Part shown: in pieces, positions 9,159-18,762 of the stretch
Layout of the letters: every line of letters starts with the position of its first letter
Position numbering within the stretch: the stretch's first letter is position 1
From: Fen-178 sp963722575
Lineage (GTDB): Bacteria > Acidobacteriota > Terriglobia > Bryobacterales > Bryobacteraceae
DNA: 64,000 bases
Direction of reading: 5' to 3'
NCBI GenBank assembly: GCA_963722575.1
Contig: CAVRNR010000013.1
Location: forward strand, 20,073-84,072
The notes under the pieces: model-generated
Databases searched by the model: none
What the model saw: the letters and a program-made list of their open reading frames with translations, nothing else
Told to the model about the DNA's origin: nothing
Program-made: the position numbers and the translations under genes

Positions 9159-9370
9159 ACGAATAACGCTTTCTACAAAGCTGATGGCCGGATGGCTGAG
9201 CCGGTATCACTTTCCGCGTGGGCGACGATCTGCTCAGAATGCAATCAGCCACATCCGCACATGGGGCCTTCCCGTCAAGTTGACCGATCTCAATTGCCGG
9301 ATTGCGCGCTGCGCCTGAACGCCCGGCGAGCGTGTGGAAACGCCCCCTGGCGCTGTGCTAAGGTCCATGT

Positions 9371-12154
9371 GTGCCGAAGGACACGACGAGCCCCGAAGTC
9401 CTTGATGCGCGCCAACTCAGCCGCATCGAGGCGACGCACCGCGGCTTCCTGTACCAGCATCTATTCGCCGCCGGGTGTCTGCTCAAAGGAGCCTCCGGCG
9501 TGGAAGGCATCGTGGCAGAACACGATGAAGACCTTGAGCTGGTGACGGGGCAGCGGCACATTTACGCGCAAATCAAGACCCGGACGGGAACGCTCCTGGC
9601 AGGCGAACTCGATGGATTCTTCATGCGCGCGCGAGACTTGGCGGCCGCTCACGCAAACGGTGCCCGGCCTGGCTCCGCGGAATTCTGGCTGGTCACCAAC
9701 GCGGAGGTCTCAGGCGGTCTCGCGGCGCGGCTGGCTGCCGAGAACATTGCCCTGTGGTCTCCGCATACCGTCTCTCGCGACGAGCCGCTTTTCCCGCCGC
9801 CGCATGTCGACGTGCCCGCGAGCTTTGCGTGGTGCGCGAAAGCGGCCTCGCAGATCGCACTGACGCGGCTCTCTCCGGAAACGCTGGTTTGGAAGCTCGC
9901 GGCCGTGGTGGCCTACCGTTCCGCGGGGCTCGAAGGCGGACACACGATCGTCACGTCGGAGTTGGCCGCGCTCTTTGAGCTGTTCGCAGCGCAATTGCAT
10001 CACTTCCCCGAAACCCCCGTCACTTACCGGGTACAGGAGGACGAGCCGCAACTAGAGGGCGAGGAACGCGTCCTGCTCGTGGTGTCGGTGTCGGGCGCGG
10101 GCAAAACCGCCTGGGCTTCCCATAGCGCCGTGCACAGCGGCGCGGCGATTGTCTACTTTGACGCGGCGGGCGTGCCTGACGCCGCCGTTACGAGTTCACT
10201 GCTGCGGGAAGCCGTCGCACAACTCACCACGCAGTCCGGGATGGACGCAAAAGACGTGATTCAGCCGGGCGCATCGGGGATGGAGGGCCTCCGAGGCGTG
10301 GACCTCCTGGCAAAGAGAGCGCGCGTCCGGCCCATTGTCGTAATGGATAACGTCCACACAGTGACGGCAGGAACGATCCAAAAGATTGCCACGGCCCTCG
10401 CGTCCTGCCGCCTCGTGCTCCTGGGGCAGCCTGCGCCCGTCGCGGCAGAACTGGAAGAGGTGCTCGGGATCACGGCGGTCACTCTTAACGGCTGGTCACT
10501 TGTGACGATAGCGGCCGAGTTTGAGTCGGCGCATGCGCCGGTTGATCCGGCGACGGCGGAGAGGGTGCGGCAACTGACGGGCGGCGTACCGCGCTTCGTG
10601 AACAATGCCGCCGCGCTCACGGAAAGATTCTATTCCGGGGATGCCGAGGCATTCTGTAGTGCGGTCGAATCGTCGGCCAATACCACGCGCACGGCCCAGG
10701 AGCTGATTCTGCGCGAAAGCTTCAACCGGCTGTCGGCCAACGCACAACTTGCCATCGCCCTGATGTCGCTCGCTCGATTTCCGCTTTCAGAGAGCGAGTG
10801 CCTGGATTTTCTGCCCGCCCACAGAGGTTTCCGCTCGGCGGCCGTGGCGGCGGGGGCGATAAGGGAGCTGCGCGATTGGGGCGTGGCCCAACGCCTGATG
10901 TCGGGCGCGCTCGTGACACATGACGCTTTTATCGTTATGGCGGCGGCACTCTTTGAAACGCTGGAGGCCGACGTCAAAATGGCGGCGAAGCAGAAGCTTG
11001 CGGCCGTCGTAGAGAAGTCAATCGCGCCTGGCCAGGTGGCGCGTCTGACGGTATATTGCCGCCTCCTCCCGCAGATCGGAAGGGTGGAGGCCCTGGCCGA
11101 TATCGCGAGCTCGCTCAGCGAGCATATCCACGAGCAGGGCCGGTCGGCAGATCTTGAGATGGTCCTGGAAGATGTCCTCGTCTCCCCCGAGGTGGCGCCT
11201 CTGGACAAGTTCATGGTGGCCGACACGCTCGCGCTCTGGGAGTTCCACCAGCCGGACAAGTCTGGATTCGTTAGATTCGTGCGGATAATGGAGCAACTGG
11301 CGAAGGAGCACGATCTGGGCGGCGATACGCCGTTGCGCCTCGCGATGAAGCAGATGCTGGTGACATCGCTCAGCGGCGAAACCGCCGGAATCAGGCTTTA
11401 TTCGGCCAGATCTCTTGAGCTTGCGAATAGCCCCATGCTTCGGCGGATCGCGCTCTACAACACGGCCACCGCCTGGTATATGGCCGACAAACCGGAAGAG
11501 ACGCTGGACATTACCGAGCAACTGATAAACGAATACTACAACGTCCTGCATTTGACCGATAAACAGGTCGTCGCCGTCAGCGCCAAGGCGTTATCGGACG
11601 CGCTAGCCCCCGATTTCGACACGATGGACGAACTCAAGCGGCTTGCGGACACGCTCGACTTGCGAGCGCGCGCACTGAACGGTATAGCGCTTCGGTCCGG
11701 ACTGTGCCGCTTGCACGCGATGAAGTTCTATCAAATAGCGTACATGCCGATGTCGCTGATGAAAGTCGGTCAGGACGTGGTGGACGAACTCCTCGGAATG
11801 CTTGGCGATCCGTCGGAGGCGCGGCGGGTCATCGAGACGCTGCTCCTTCCCATTGTGCAGGAATACCGGCTGGTTGAATACGTCGTCCCGGTGAGGGCGC
11901 AATATGCTGTGGTACTCGCCTACTGCGGGGAAATAGAACCGGCGCGGCGGCTGATCCGTGAGCTTAAGGCGTTCGCGGTTTCCGATTTCCGTCGCAAAGA
12001 GCTGGAAAACCAGACTCGGCTCATTGAACAAATCGCGGTGGAACAGCCGTTTATCGCCAGGCCGAGCATCGAGGCGAACGTACCCAAGGTGGGACGGAAC
12101 GAACGCTGCCCGTGCGGCTCCGGCAAGAAATACAAAAAATGCCACGGTGCGTGA
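9371..12154 (+). CDS. Cap4/DUF4297-like nuclease fused to STAND-type ATPase with SEC-C tail
   Basis: A 927-residue multidomain protein starting at GTG 9371. Residues about 15-130 look like the Cap4/DUF4297 nuclease: GFLYQ near 25-29, then acidic residues E50-E55 (EHDEDLEL) and IYAQIKTR at 64-71. Together these give the D/E...QxK core of PD-(D/E)xK enzymes. A P-loop follows (VVSVSGAGKTAW, GAGKT near 242-246), with a Walker B-like strand RPIVVMDNVHTV near 315-326. This suggests a STAND-type or related NTPase. The rest is long and helical, consistent with TPR-like sensor repeats. The last 20 residues (GRNERCPCGSGKKYKKCHGA) are a textbook SEC-C zinc motif. By analogy with Avs and similar proteins it could sense a phage product and degrade DNA. 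The architecture is supported; the trigger and activity are inferred. Confidence 0.78.
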   Translation: MPKDTTSPEVLDARQLSRIEATHRGFLYQHLFAAGCLLKGASGVEGIVAEHDEDLELVTGQRHIYAQIKTRTGTLLAGELDGFFMRARDLAAAHANGARPGSAEFWLVTNAEVSGGLAARLAAENIALWSPHTVSRDEPLFPPPHVDVPASFAWCAKAASQIALTRLSPETLVWKLAAVVAYRSAGLEGGHTIVTSELAALFELFAAQLHHFPETPVTYRVQEDEPQLEGEERVLLVVSVSGAGKTAWASHSAVHSGAAIVYFDAAGVPDAAVTSSLLREAVAQLTTQSGMDAKDVIQPGASGMEGLRGVDLLAKRARVRPIVVMDNVHTVTAGTIQKIATALASCRLVLLGQPAPVAAELEEVLGITAVTLNGWSLVTIAAEFESAHAPVDPATAERVRQLTGGVPRFVNNAAALTERFYSGDAEAFCSAVESSANTTRTAQELILRESFNRLSANAQLAIALMSLARFPLSESECLDFLPAHRGFRSAAVAAGAIRELRDWGVAQRLMSGALVTHDAFIVMAAALFETLEADVKMAAKQKLAAVVEKSIAPGQVARLTVYCRLLPQIGRVEALADIASSLSEHIHEQGRSADLEMVLEDVLVSPEVAPLDKFMVADTLALWEFHQPDKSGFVRFVRIMEQLAKEHDLGGDTPLRLAMKQMLVTSLSGETAGIRLYSARSLELANSPMLRRIALYNTATAWYMADKPEETLDITEQLINEYYNVLHLTDKQVVAVSAKALSDALAPDFDTMDELKRLADTLDLRARALNGIALRSGLCRLHAMKFYQIAYMPMSLMKVGQDVVDELLGMLGDPSEARRVIETLLLPIVQEYRLVEYVVPVRAQYAVVLAYCGEIEPARRLIRELKAFAVSDFRRKELENQTRLIEQIAVEQPFIARPSIEANVPKVGRNERCPCGSGKKYKKCHGA

Positions 12155-12429
12155 TCTGATAGCCGCGGAAGAAGCGGGACTGCCGGATGACCACTGAATT
12201 TGGCCTGTTACGCTGCTTTCAGCGATAGCCGGCCGGAATCAAGCAAGTTCGCGTTCAGTCGTCGTGGCCAGGAGTGTCGGTTTGGCTTCACGACGCTGCG
12301 ACTCTGGACGCACCACTCGGAAACAGGTACCACCAAGCGGCTACCGATATCACCAGATATCGAGGCGCTGCTCCGGGCCGCGTCAGGTGATCGTGCTTGG
12401 CGCCGGGCAGCCTGATACTCTAATCGGAA
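12155..12429. other. Intergenic region with border motif
   Basis: No convincing gene. A stretch reading HHSETGTTKRLPISPDIEAL vaguely resembles the middle part of a tyrosine recombinase, which would fit another decayed integrase, but the match is too weak to annotate. The border motif copy lies inside it. Confidence 0.3.
12339..12352 (+). repeat. Island border motif, copy 3 (GGCTACCGATATCA)
   Basis: Direct copy of the GCTACCGATA core, between the Cap4/STAND gene and the HEPN-motif gene. Confidence 0.45.
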
Positions 12430-12636
12430 ATGGCGATGACTGACCTCCAGCGCTCCCATGCTGAACTCCGCGCGGCCGTGATGCTGGCCGGCAAGGAGAT
12501 CCGCAAGCTGAACCTTGGGCGAGCCGACACCCCTGTGCTTGCCATTCTTCGCCGCGTCCTGCGGGAGTCCCGCGCCGTCGCGCGCAAAGAGGGAATCACC
12601 CTTCGAGTCCGACTGGACTTGAAGAAGCCCGAATAA
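12430..12636 (+). CDS. Small hypothetical protein (68 residues)
   Basis: The open frame encodes a basic, helical 68-residue peptide (MAMTDLQRSHAELRAAVMLA at its start, then KEIRKLNLG). The amino acid composition is protein-like, but the ribosome-binding site is not clear and no family is recognised. It could be a small regulator or an accidental frame. Confidence 0.3.
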   Translation: MAMTDLQRSHAELRAAVMLAGKEIRKLNLGRADTPVLAILRRVLRESRAVARKEGITLRVRLDLKKPE

Positions 12637-12863
12637 TAGGGCCGCAGTTCGCGGGATGGCTGCCGATGTGGTGCGATCTCGGACGGCTCGCGGAGTTGGC
12701 GTCGGCCGCGCAGGGGTAGCGCCATTCTGCGGTTTGGCGATACGGCTAGGTAACCGACTCGCGCCAGCTCATCGGTTCCTGCTGGCGAGGTGCGATACTC
12801 CTGAAGTGGGAGGTTCTCGTGTGAGTCGCACGATTTGCTACGATTTACGCAGGGGGCCGTCAT

Positions 12864-13853
12864 ATGCCCACTGCGAAAGCCCAATTACTGCTACTTCGCG
12901 ACTGTTCGGCCGATCTCGTGCGGTCAGTCGCTCGCGACGGGCCAGTCCTGTGCATTAGTCAGCCAATACGCGTCAATCTGACAAAGCCACCGACCATTGA
13001 GGCAGGGACCGGCAGAGTGCCGCTGCTGCCAGAGAGCCTGAGGGAGATTGATCGCCTCTTAACACTTCGATGCGATTTTGCTACCCATCTCCCTGGTGGT
13101 GAACATGCTCGTCACACGCTGAATCTGGTTGCCATTGCGTTACAGTTGGTGAAGCCAACCCGTTCGTTCCTTGAGTTGTGGATGCAACTCGATCATCTTG
13201 GCCTGACGGAACTGGTCACGTCTCCCGTCAGGGAACTCGGGTTTCGGATTGACTCAGGCGTGTACTTAGAATATCAACAGCACAACGTGATCGAACTGGC
13301 CGACGTGTCGCGCGCCGTGGGCTTGGTGCCACGACTGAGCGTCGCTCTTGATTCGCAATACGGCTCATGGGATCACCCAGTCCTCCCCATACACCGAGCA
13401 CTGGTTTTCTTCTGCCAAGGATACTCAGTGATCCCTTCAGATCCGCGGCAGTTCTTGTGGGCGGCCGGCTTGGATTGCCTGTACGCATCGAAACTGGAGA
13501 GGAGTAAGCAATCATCGCTTGAGATTAGGAGACGGCTTGAGGCGCTATTGGGCTCAACTTTGAGAGCTTACGATACGGTTTTCTTGCCGAGCCACCAACA
13601 ACAACGGCGACATTTGACGGTCACGGACATTGGGCAAGACGTCTTCAAGCTCCGAAATGCCTTTGCGCACGGTCTGTCGATACCCGATCCAAGTTGGCTT
13701 ATGCCAGCGGGTCAACCGCCAGAAGCGGGATACGGATACCAATTGCTGGAGCAGACGGAAATACTGCTGCGGCTGACTCTTCTAAGGATTCTGGAAGACC
13801 AGATGCTCTTCGACACCTTCTCCGACCCGCATCTCCTCGATGCCTACTTTTGA
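12864..13853 (+). CDS. Hypothetical protein with C-terminal HEPN-type RNase motif
   Basis: A 329-residue protein from ATG 12864, with a purine-rich AGGGGG about ten bases upstream. The C-terminal third contains VFKLRNAFAHGLSI, in which R264 and H269 form the Rx4H motif that defines HEPN ribonuclease active sites. The surrounding helices, and the closing segment (LLEQTEILLRLTLLRILEDQ), agree with an ApeA-like HEPN fold. The N-terminal 200 residues are of mixed alpha/beta composition and not recognised; in ApeA proteins this part is the sensing domain. The gene stands alone, with its own upstream region, inside the island. RNase activity and a role in abortive infection are inferred from the motif and neighbourhood. 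Confidence 0.6.
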   Translation: MPTAKAQLLLLRDCSADLVRSVARDGPVLCISQPIRVNLTKPPTIEAGTGRVPLLPESLREIDRLLTLRCDFATHLPGGEHARHTLNLVAIALQLVKPTRSFLELWMQLDHLGLTELVTSPVRELGFRIDSGVYLEYQQHNVIELADVSRAVGLVPRLSVALDSQYGSWDHPVLPIHRALVFFCQGYSVIPSDPRQFLWAAGLDCLYASKLERSKQSSLEIRRRLEALLGSTLRAYDTVFLPSHQQQRRHLTVTDIGQDVFKLRNAFAHGLSIPDPSWLMPAGQPPEAGYGYQLLEQTEILLRLTLLRILEDQMLFDTFSDPHLLDAYF

Positions 13854-14263
13854 AGGGCGCTCTGTGATCGACGCCTCTGGAGCGACGCCTGTCTGGGCGG
13901 CATCGGACTGGCCCGAGTGAAAGCGCCCGGCCGCTCGAACCACAAGAACACTAGCGATAATGCCGCATATCGTTCCGTTTTGGGGAGGCCGACGTTCAAC
14001 CCTCTCACGGTCTGAGCGGCTGGGGTGGACGCCGATGTGATCGTAGGCATCCATGAACGCATCTCTCGCGCACATGCTCTCGCGCCACGCCACGCCAGGA
14101 TGGACGGCGCGCCCCCGATGAGATCGCCACGCGACACCGCGCGGCGGACGAAGAAACACCAATTCGAGTTCGAACGGCGGCCGCACTTGAGAATCACGGA
14201 CCCAGCAGAGGCTGTCCGGTAGTCAGCAGCCGCAAAAAGGGCGGCAGCCAGATACACCTAAAA
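13854..14263. other. Intergenic region between convergent genes
   Basis: About 410 bases between the HEPN-motif gene and the convergent PRTase/cyclase-like gene. Short open frames are present on both strands, but none has a plausible ribosome-binding site or family resemblance. No clear hairpin terminator was recognised. Confidence 0.4.
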
Positions 14264-17200
14264 TCAGGAGGTTGAAATTTCGCCGTACTTGATCTTCACT
14301 GACCTCCCAACTAATCCTATTTCCGACGACAGTGTCGTCTCAGCAGGGGACGGCCAATGGATCTGTTCAGGAAGAACCAACTTATCGATTAGTGGCTCAC
14401 CGACGAGCATAAGGAACGACTTTCCGTCAGGCAGCCCGTCCTCCAGCGGTTTGGCAGCCTTGGTAATGCGACTCCAGTGCTCCCAAAACTTCTTACCGGA
14501 AGGCTCCGTTTCACATTCGTGTCGATAAACACCGGTACCCATAAAGTTGCATGGAACCACGTGAATGCGCATAGCACACCTCGGGTAGGCTTCCATCGCG
14601 CTTGCCAGATCCGCAATACACTCGTGCAAGATCCGCCAAGCGCCCGGCCCGCCGATAAAGATATGCTTACAATCATTCGTCGAGGAACCGGTGCCATTCC
14701 AAAGAAACACCTCTGTCCCATCGCGAATAGCACCCTGGCAGAGCCTCGCCAGCTGATTGTTGATAAACCCCTTGCATCCCTCAACCTCCGCCCTGTACTC
14801 CTCGACATCTACGCCTCTCCTACCCGCTCGCGTAGCCGTCGAATCGACCAAGTCGTAGTAAACCATTAACTGGTAGTCGTGCCTGTCAAACAATCGGCCA
14901 AACTGCTCGATCGCAGGGGCCATCACTTCTACGCGCTGCTCGACCAACGGGAGCCGCGACCTCAACCATTCGATTGCCTGTGAATAGCCGTCACGATAGC
15001 CCAGATCGGCACTCTGGTCCTCACCCTGTCGAGCGAACCGAGTGAAGACTTCGCGAAGGAATGGCGATTCTGCCACGCCCTGTTTCTTCATGTTCTTCCT
15101 GAACCGACCCATTTTCTCAACGCATTGCGAAGTATCCGCGTAAGGATTGTCCGAACCCAGCACCCGTCGGAGGTGCTGTCGTAAACTCAGTTCGGCCATG
15201 AAGAGACACGCCGCCAACTCCCAGCATAACACGGCGGCCTTTTCAATCAACGGATCGAACCGGATTCGCTCTTCAACGGCCTCCAAGGATTTCAGGGATC
15301 TCCAATAACTATTCCACCGGCGTACGTCAACCTCAGAATAATGATCTCTGAGGTACTTAGAGCATTCGCCAACAATCGCCTCCGGTGCCCCGTTTCGATA
15401 GCCCACAAATTTCATCAAAGCGCTGTTGACCGCCATGTGGCCATTTCCGATCAGATAGTCTTTTAGTACCTTGAGAACCCTCCCAACGTCGTCCCAATCG
15501 CCGGCCCCCAACGCGATCTCACTGGAATAATCGTCCCAGTATCGCAGGAATATGTCGAGCTCAGCCTGCAATGCCGCTGCAGCATGCCTCGGCGTCGCGC
15601 AGGTAGCCAGCAAGGTCAACCCAGTATCGTCCAACGGGGCAGAGGAATTCTTGGAAGATTGAGTCAATAAGCCTATCATGTATCCCAGCTCCCACGCCTC
15701 CTCAGGAGCATGGACAGATCGGAAATTGCCGGTCACCCTTTTGCGAAGTACATAGTTTTTCTTGTTTGCACCTGGCGCGATCACTCCGCGGCGACGCAGG
15801 TACTGAGTGAACCACTCATCAGTATCCGCTCGATTCTGCGGCCCTCTTCGCAAAAGAGGTATCGCGCCCCTAAGATTGAAGCCGATCCTGAGAACGGATT
15901 GCACGCCGCTTGTGTTTACAAATAGCGGCTCCATTAACTGTCGGGCAATCCCGATTTTGATCAAAATGACGAGCAGCTTCTCCAACTTCAGCTTAGTGAT
16001 CGACGTCCGATGGCTGCCCTTGAAAAAACCGTCAATCGCTTCACACGTAAGAGCCACCTCAGCGTCGGTAAACTTTACGTCCTCGCCGTGACGGTACGCT
16101 CGGAAAACCACGTTGTCCTGTACGCATGTAATTGGAACGGTCACACCCTGATCATTGCAGTAATCCAAGACTAGCGTTAGAATGTCTCGTAATTCACGCG
16201 ACGGCTTGGCTTTCGCTAATAGCGCAAAATGATCGACAATCGAGGACCAAGGAATACCCATTTCTAACCGGTCGCGGCTCGGTCCCCGCGACTGATCCAG
16301 GATGCGGCGACCCAGCTTCTTCGCCTCCTCTCGTGTGGGGATTTCGCGAAGGTCGTAGTTGTTCAGGAAGACCTCGGTGAAATCGGCTACGAGGTTGTCG
16401 ATTTCTGATCCGTCGTCGTCAGTCGTGAAGAGAAAGGGCGTGTTCTTGCGTAATACCTCCGCGCTCCAATCTAAAACAGATGCCGGCGCTTCTGAGGGAA
16501 GGATGTGGATTCTCTTGGTACTGTTCGAGTGATCCGGCACGTAGCGCGATAGAGCATCGAGCTCATCGTGAACCCACGGGCCGAAGTGCCGGTCTGTCTC
16601 GATGGCATCGGGAACGAAGTTCAGCTGCCGAGAAAGCGACTTGCCCATCGAAGCAGCGTACTGCCGACCGAGGGAACAGCTTAGTGCATGTTGAAGGAGG
16701 CGCTGTTGGGACTCCGGGGATTCGGTCAAGGAGGTGAGTCGATCAAGATCGTGGCCGACCGCGAGGGAAGCGTCGGCCAGCGTTCGGTCAAATGCTCTCC
16801 GAAGGTTGCGAACGCCTATTGGCTTTAATACAACTATCGGCACCAGCTGCAGCCAATACACATCTCGTTGTTTGCGGGCGAACGCGCGCACCTTGACGAT
16901 TTCGAGGCAATCGGAATAGGTATTGTCCCAGGACGCATTGAACTCCTTGAGGACTGCGTCCGTGGGGAAGAATGTCAGGGACGCCACTTGATTACGTTCC
17001 TGAAGTGCGGTGGAGATGTTGTAGGTCCGCCAGTTCAGGTCAGAGAGAAAAGCGGGCAATTCGGCTGGGGAGAGCTTCAGAAGGCGAGAAAGAGGGAAGT
17101 CGACAATGTAAGGCCTGGGCAGTATGGACAGGGCGCGGACTTCTGCGGAGCAGAATGCCATGACTTGGTCGTCTTCGAGAGCCAATGAAACAGCATCGGG

Positions 17201-17614
17201 CTTGATAAGATCCTTGCACCACCATTTCTTGTCGAGGCAGAACACGTGGGTCGTCACGGTCGCGCCGCCAGATTCGAGCAAGAGTTTGGTTTTTGCGAGA
17301 GTCGTTCCAAGGATCAAGGTGTCGTCGATAAGCGCGACTTTCTTGCCGCGAAACGGGTCTAGTCGCATGTCCAAGACCCGATCGCTCACAACGCACGCTT
17401 GGACCGGCGTGATGCCGAATTTTAGGAGGAGGTCATAGAGGCAGAGAGATTTCCGCGCCATGAACACCAAAATGTCGGCGTCCAGCTCAGAGAGCGAATT
17501 GCCAAACTGTATGAGTTGGAGGACTATTTCCGGGTCGAATTCACGCTGTATGGCAGGTACTACGTTCACAGGAGCCTCCTTTGCCGGAACGAGGATAGAC
17601 GAACTGTATATCAT
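14264..17614 (-). CDS. PRTase-like protein with class III cyclase-like C-terminus
   Basis: About 1116 residues from ATG 17614 (the frame extends to a TTG at 17641). The N-terminus is a type I phosphoribosyltransferase-like domain: VALIDDTLILGTTL near 94-107 is the PRPP-binding loop with its two acidic residues, and ADILVFMARKSLCLYDLL upstream fits the preceding strand/helix. A long helical middle of about 750 residues is not recognised. The C-terminus from about 917 (MVYYDLVDSTATRAG) has a metal-binding-like Asp in a DLVDST strand. It continues with CAMRIHVVPCNFMGTGVY and FWEHWSRITKAAKPL, which resemble the later strands and the N-A-R helix of class III nucleotide cyclases. A PRTase plus cyclase-like fusion in a defence island suggests nucleotide-based immunity, but the cyclase match is divergent and the second metal Asp is uncertain. 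Divergent from the integrase gene at 17839. Confidence 0.6.
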   Translation of the reverse strand: MIYSSSILVPAKEAPVNVVPAIQREFDPEIVLQLIQFGNSLSELDADILVFMARKSLCLYDLLLKFGITPVQACVVSDRVLDMRLDPFRGKKVALIDDTLILGTTLAKTKLLLESGGATVTTHVFCLDKKWWCKDLIKPDAVSLALEDDQVMAFCSAEVRALSILPRPYIVDFPLSRLLKLSPAELPAFLSDLNWRTYNISTALQERNQVASLTFFPTDAVLKEFNASWDNTYSDCLEIVKVRAFARKQRDVYWLQLVPIVVLKPIGVRNLRRAFDRTLADASLAVGHDLDRLTSLTESPESQQRLLQHALSCSLGRQYAASMGKSLSRQLNFVPDAIETDRHFGPWVHDELDALSRYVPDHSNSTKRIHILPSEAPASVLDWSAEVLRKNTPFLFTTDDDGSEIDNLVADFTEVFLNNYDLREIPTREEAKKLGRRILDQSRGPSRDRLEMGIPWSSIVDHFALLAKAKPSRELRDILTLVLDYCNDQGVTVPITCVQDNVVFRAYRHGEDVKFTDAEVALTCEAIDGFFKGSHRTSITKLKLEKLLVILIKIGIARQLMEPLFVNTSGVQSVLRIGFNLRGAIPLLRRGPQNRADTDEWFTQYLRRRGVIAPGANKKNYVLRKRVTGNFRSVHAPEEAWELGYMIGLLTQSSKNSSAPLDDTGLTLLATCATPRHAAAALQAELDIFLRYWDDYSSEIALGAGDWDDVGRVLKVLKDYLIGNGHMAVNSALMKFVGYRNGAPEAIVGECSKYLRDHYSEVDVRRWNSYWRSLKSLEAVEERIRFDPLIEKAAVLCWELAACLFMAELSLRQHLRRVLGSDNPYADTSQCVEKMGRFRKNMKKQGVAESPFLREVFTRFARQGEDQSADLGYRDGYSQAIEWLRSRLPLVEQRVEVMAPAIEQFGRLFDRHDYQLMVYYDLVDSTATRAGRRGVDVEEYRAEVEGCKGFINNQLARLCQGAIRDGTEVFLWNGTGSSTNDCKHIFIGGPGAWRILHECIADLASAMEAYPRCAMRIHVVPCNFMGTGVYRHECETEPSGKKFWEHWSRITKAAKPLEDGLPDGKSFLMLVGEPLIDKLVLPEQIHWPSPAETTLSSEIGLVGRSVKIKYGEISTS

Positions 17615-17806
17615 AGTCCGCCGCTCTTGAAACTTCAACAATCTCGCGACCGTCCATGCTGCTTCTTGGTTGGCTCACAACAGACAAACGAAGTTGGCGA
17701 CCCACACACCAGCCAGTGGCTCGCGCGGCGTGCCGACGCCGGAAACTGCCTCTCCCCGCCTCAGTATTTGCTTGATATCCTCACCACCCCGAGGTAAGGT
17801 CCACAT

Positions 17807-17820
17807 GGCTACCGATATTG
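17807..17820 (+). repeat. Island border motif, copy 4 (GGCTACCGATATTG)
   Basis: Ends 19 bases before the start codon of the intact tyrosine recombinase. The position is what one expects of an attachment or crossover site beside its integrase gene. Shares GCTACCGATATT with the copy at 9146. Confidence 0.55.
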
Positions 17821-17838
17821 CCCATTATGAGGGCCTAA

Positions 17839-18762
17839 ATGAATGATTTGATTGTAGTTCCGCAAACGAACCAATGGCACAAACTCAAGGCGCTCGTGCT
17901 CGACAGCGTTTCCTCCCCGATCACCAAGCGGGTCTATAACCTCGGGCTGGACGAGTTCATTGCCTGGTACGGCCTGGAACCCAGGCCCGGATTCACCAAG
18001 GCCACCGTGAGCGCGTGGCGCGTCGCCCTTGAGGCCCGCGGTCTCGGGTCGGTCTCCATCAACGTCCGGATTACCGCCGTCCGGAAGCTGGCAGCCGAGG
18101 CGGCCGATAACGGGCTGCTGGCGCCGGAACTGGCCGCCGGCATCGCCCGCGTGAAGAGCGCCAAGTCGATGGGAGTGCGCACAGGGAACTGGCTGTCACT
18201 GAAGCAGGGCCAGGCGCTCTTGAACGCGCCGGACATCACGACAACGAAGGGTCTGCGCGACCGCGCCATCATTGCCGTCCTCCTCGGCTGCGGCCTGCGG
18301 CGGTCCGAGGTGGCGGCTCTTTCGACGGGCCACATCCAGCAGCGCGATGGCCGGTGGTGCATCGTGGACCTGCTTGGGAAGCACGGGCGCGTCCGGACCG
18401 TGCCGATGCCGACCTGGGTGAAAGTGACCATCGACGCCTGGACCGCCCCGGCCAGAGTGACCTCTGGATACGTGTTCCGGCCTGTAAGTCGAGCCAGCCA
18501 GGTGCAGGGCGAGGCCCTGTCCGAAAAGGTCGTCTGGCAAATGCTCCGGCCGTATGCCACCGCAGCCGGCGTCCCTGGCATCGCGCCTCACGACGCTCGT
18601 CGCACCTGCGCGAAGTTGTGCCGCGCCGCCGGTGGGGAGTTGGAGCAGATTCAACTGCTCCTGGGCCACGCGTCGGTCCAGACAACGGAACGGTACCTGG
18701 GCACGAAGCAGGACCTCGTGCACGCGCCGAACGACGGGATCAAGCTGAGATTGGCCGTGTAG
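17839..18762 (+). CDS. Tyrosine recombinase (integrase family)
   Basis: A 307-residue site-specific recombinase. The N-terminal SAM-like core-binding part covers about 1-100. The catalytic domain has Arg in GCGLRRSEVAAL, the HDARRT box, LLGHASVQTTERYLG with the histidine box, and the nucleophilic Tyr in ERYLG. The full set of R, H-x-x-R, H and Y residues looks intact, so it is probably active. It would cut and join DNA through a phosphotyrosine intermediate to integrate or excise the adjoining module. The border motif GGCTACCGATATT stands immediately upstream, and an inverted copy is found past the large helicase operon, so that operon may be its cargo. Confidence 0.93.
   Translation: MNDLIVVPQTNQWHKLKALVLDSVSSPITKRVYNLGLDEFIAWYGLEPRPGFTKATVSAWRVALEARGLGSVSINVRITAVRKLAAEAADNGLLAPELAAGIARVKSAKSMGVRTGNWLSLKQGQALLNAPDITTTKGLRDRAIIAVLLGCGLRRSEVAALSTGHIQQRDGRWCIVDLLGKHGRVRTVPMPTWVKVTIDAWTAPARVTSGYVFRPVSRASQVQGEALSEKVVWQMLRPYATAAGVPGIAPHDARRTCAKLCRAAGGELEQIQLLLGHASVQTTERYLGTKQDLVHAPNDGIKLRLAV

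Noticed and set aside
17641..17838. Gene in the divergent space beside the integrase
   Set aside because: The open frames lack start signals; the space is better explained as promoters plus the border motif.
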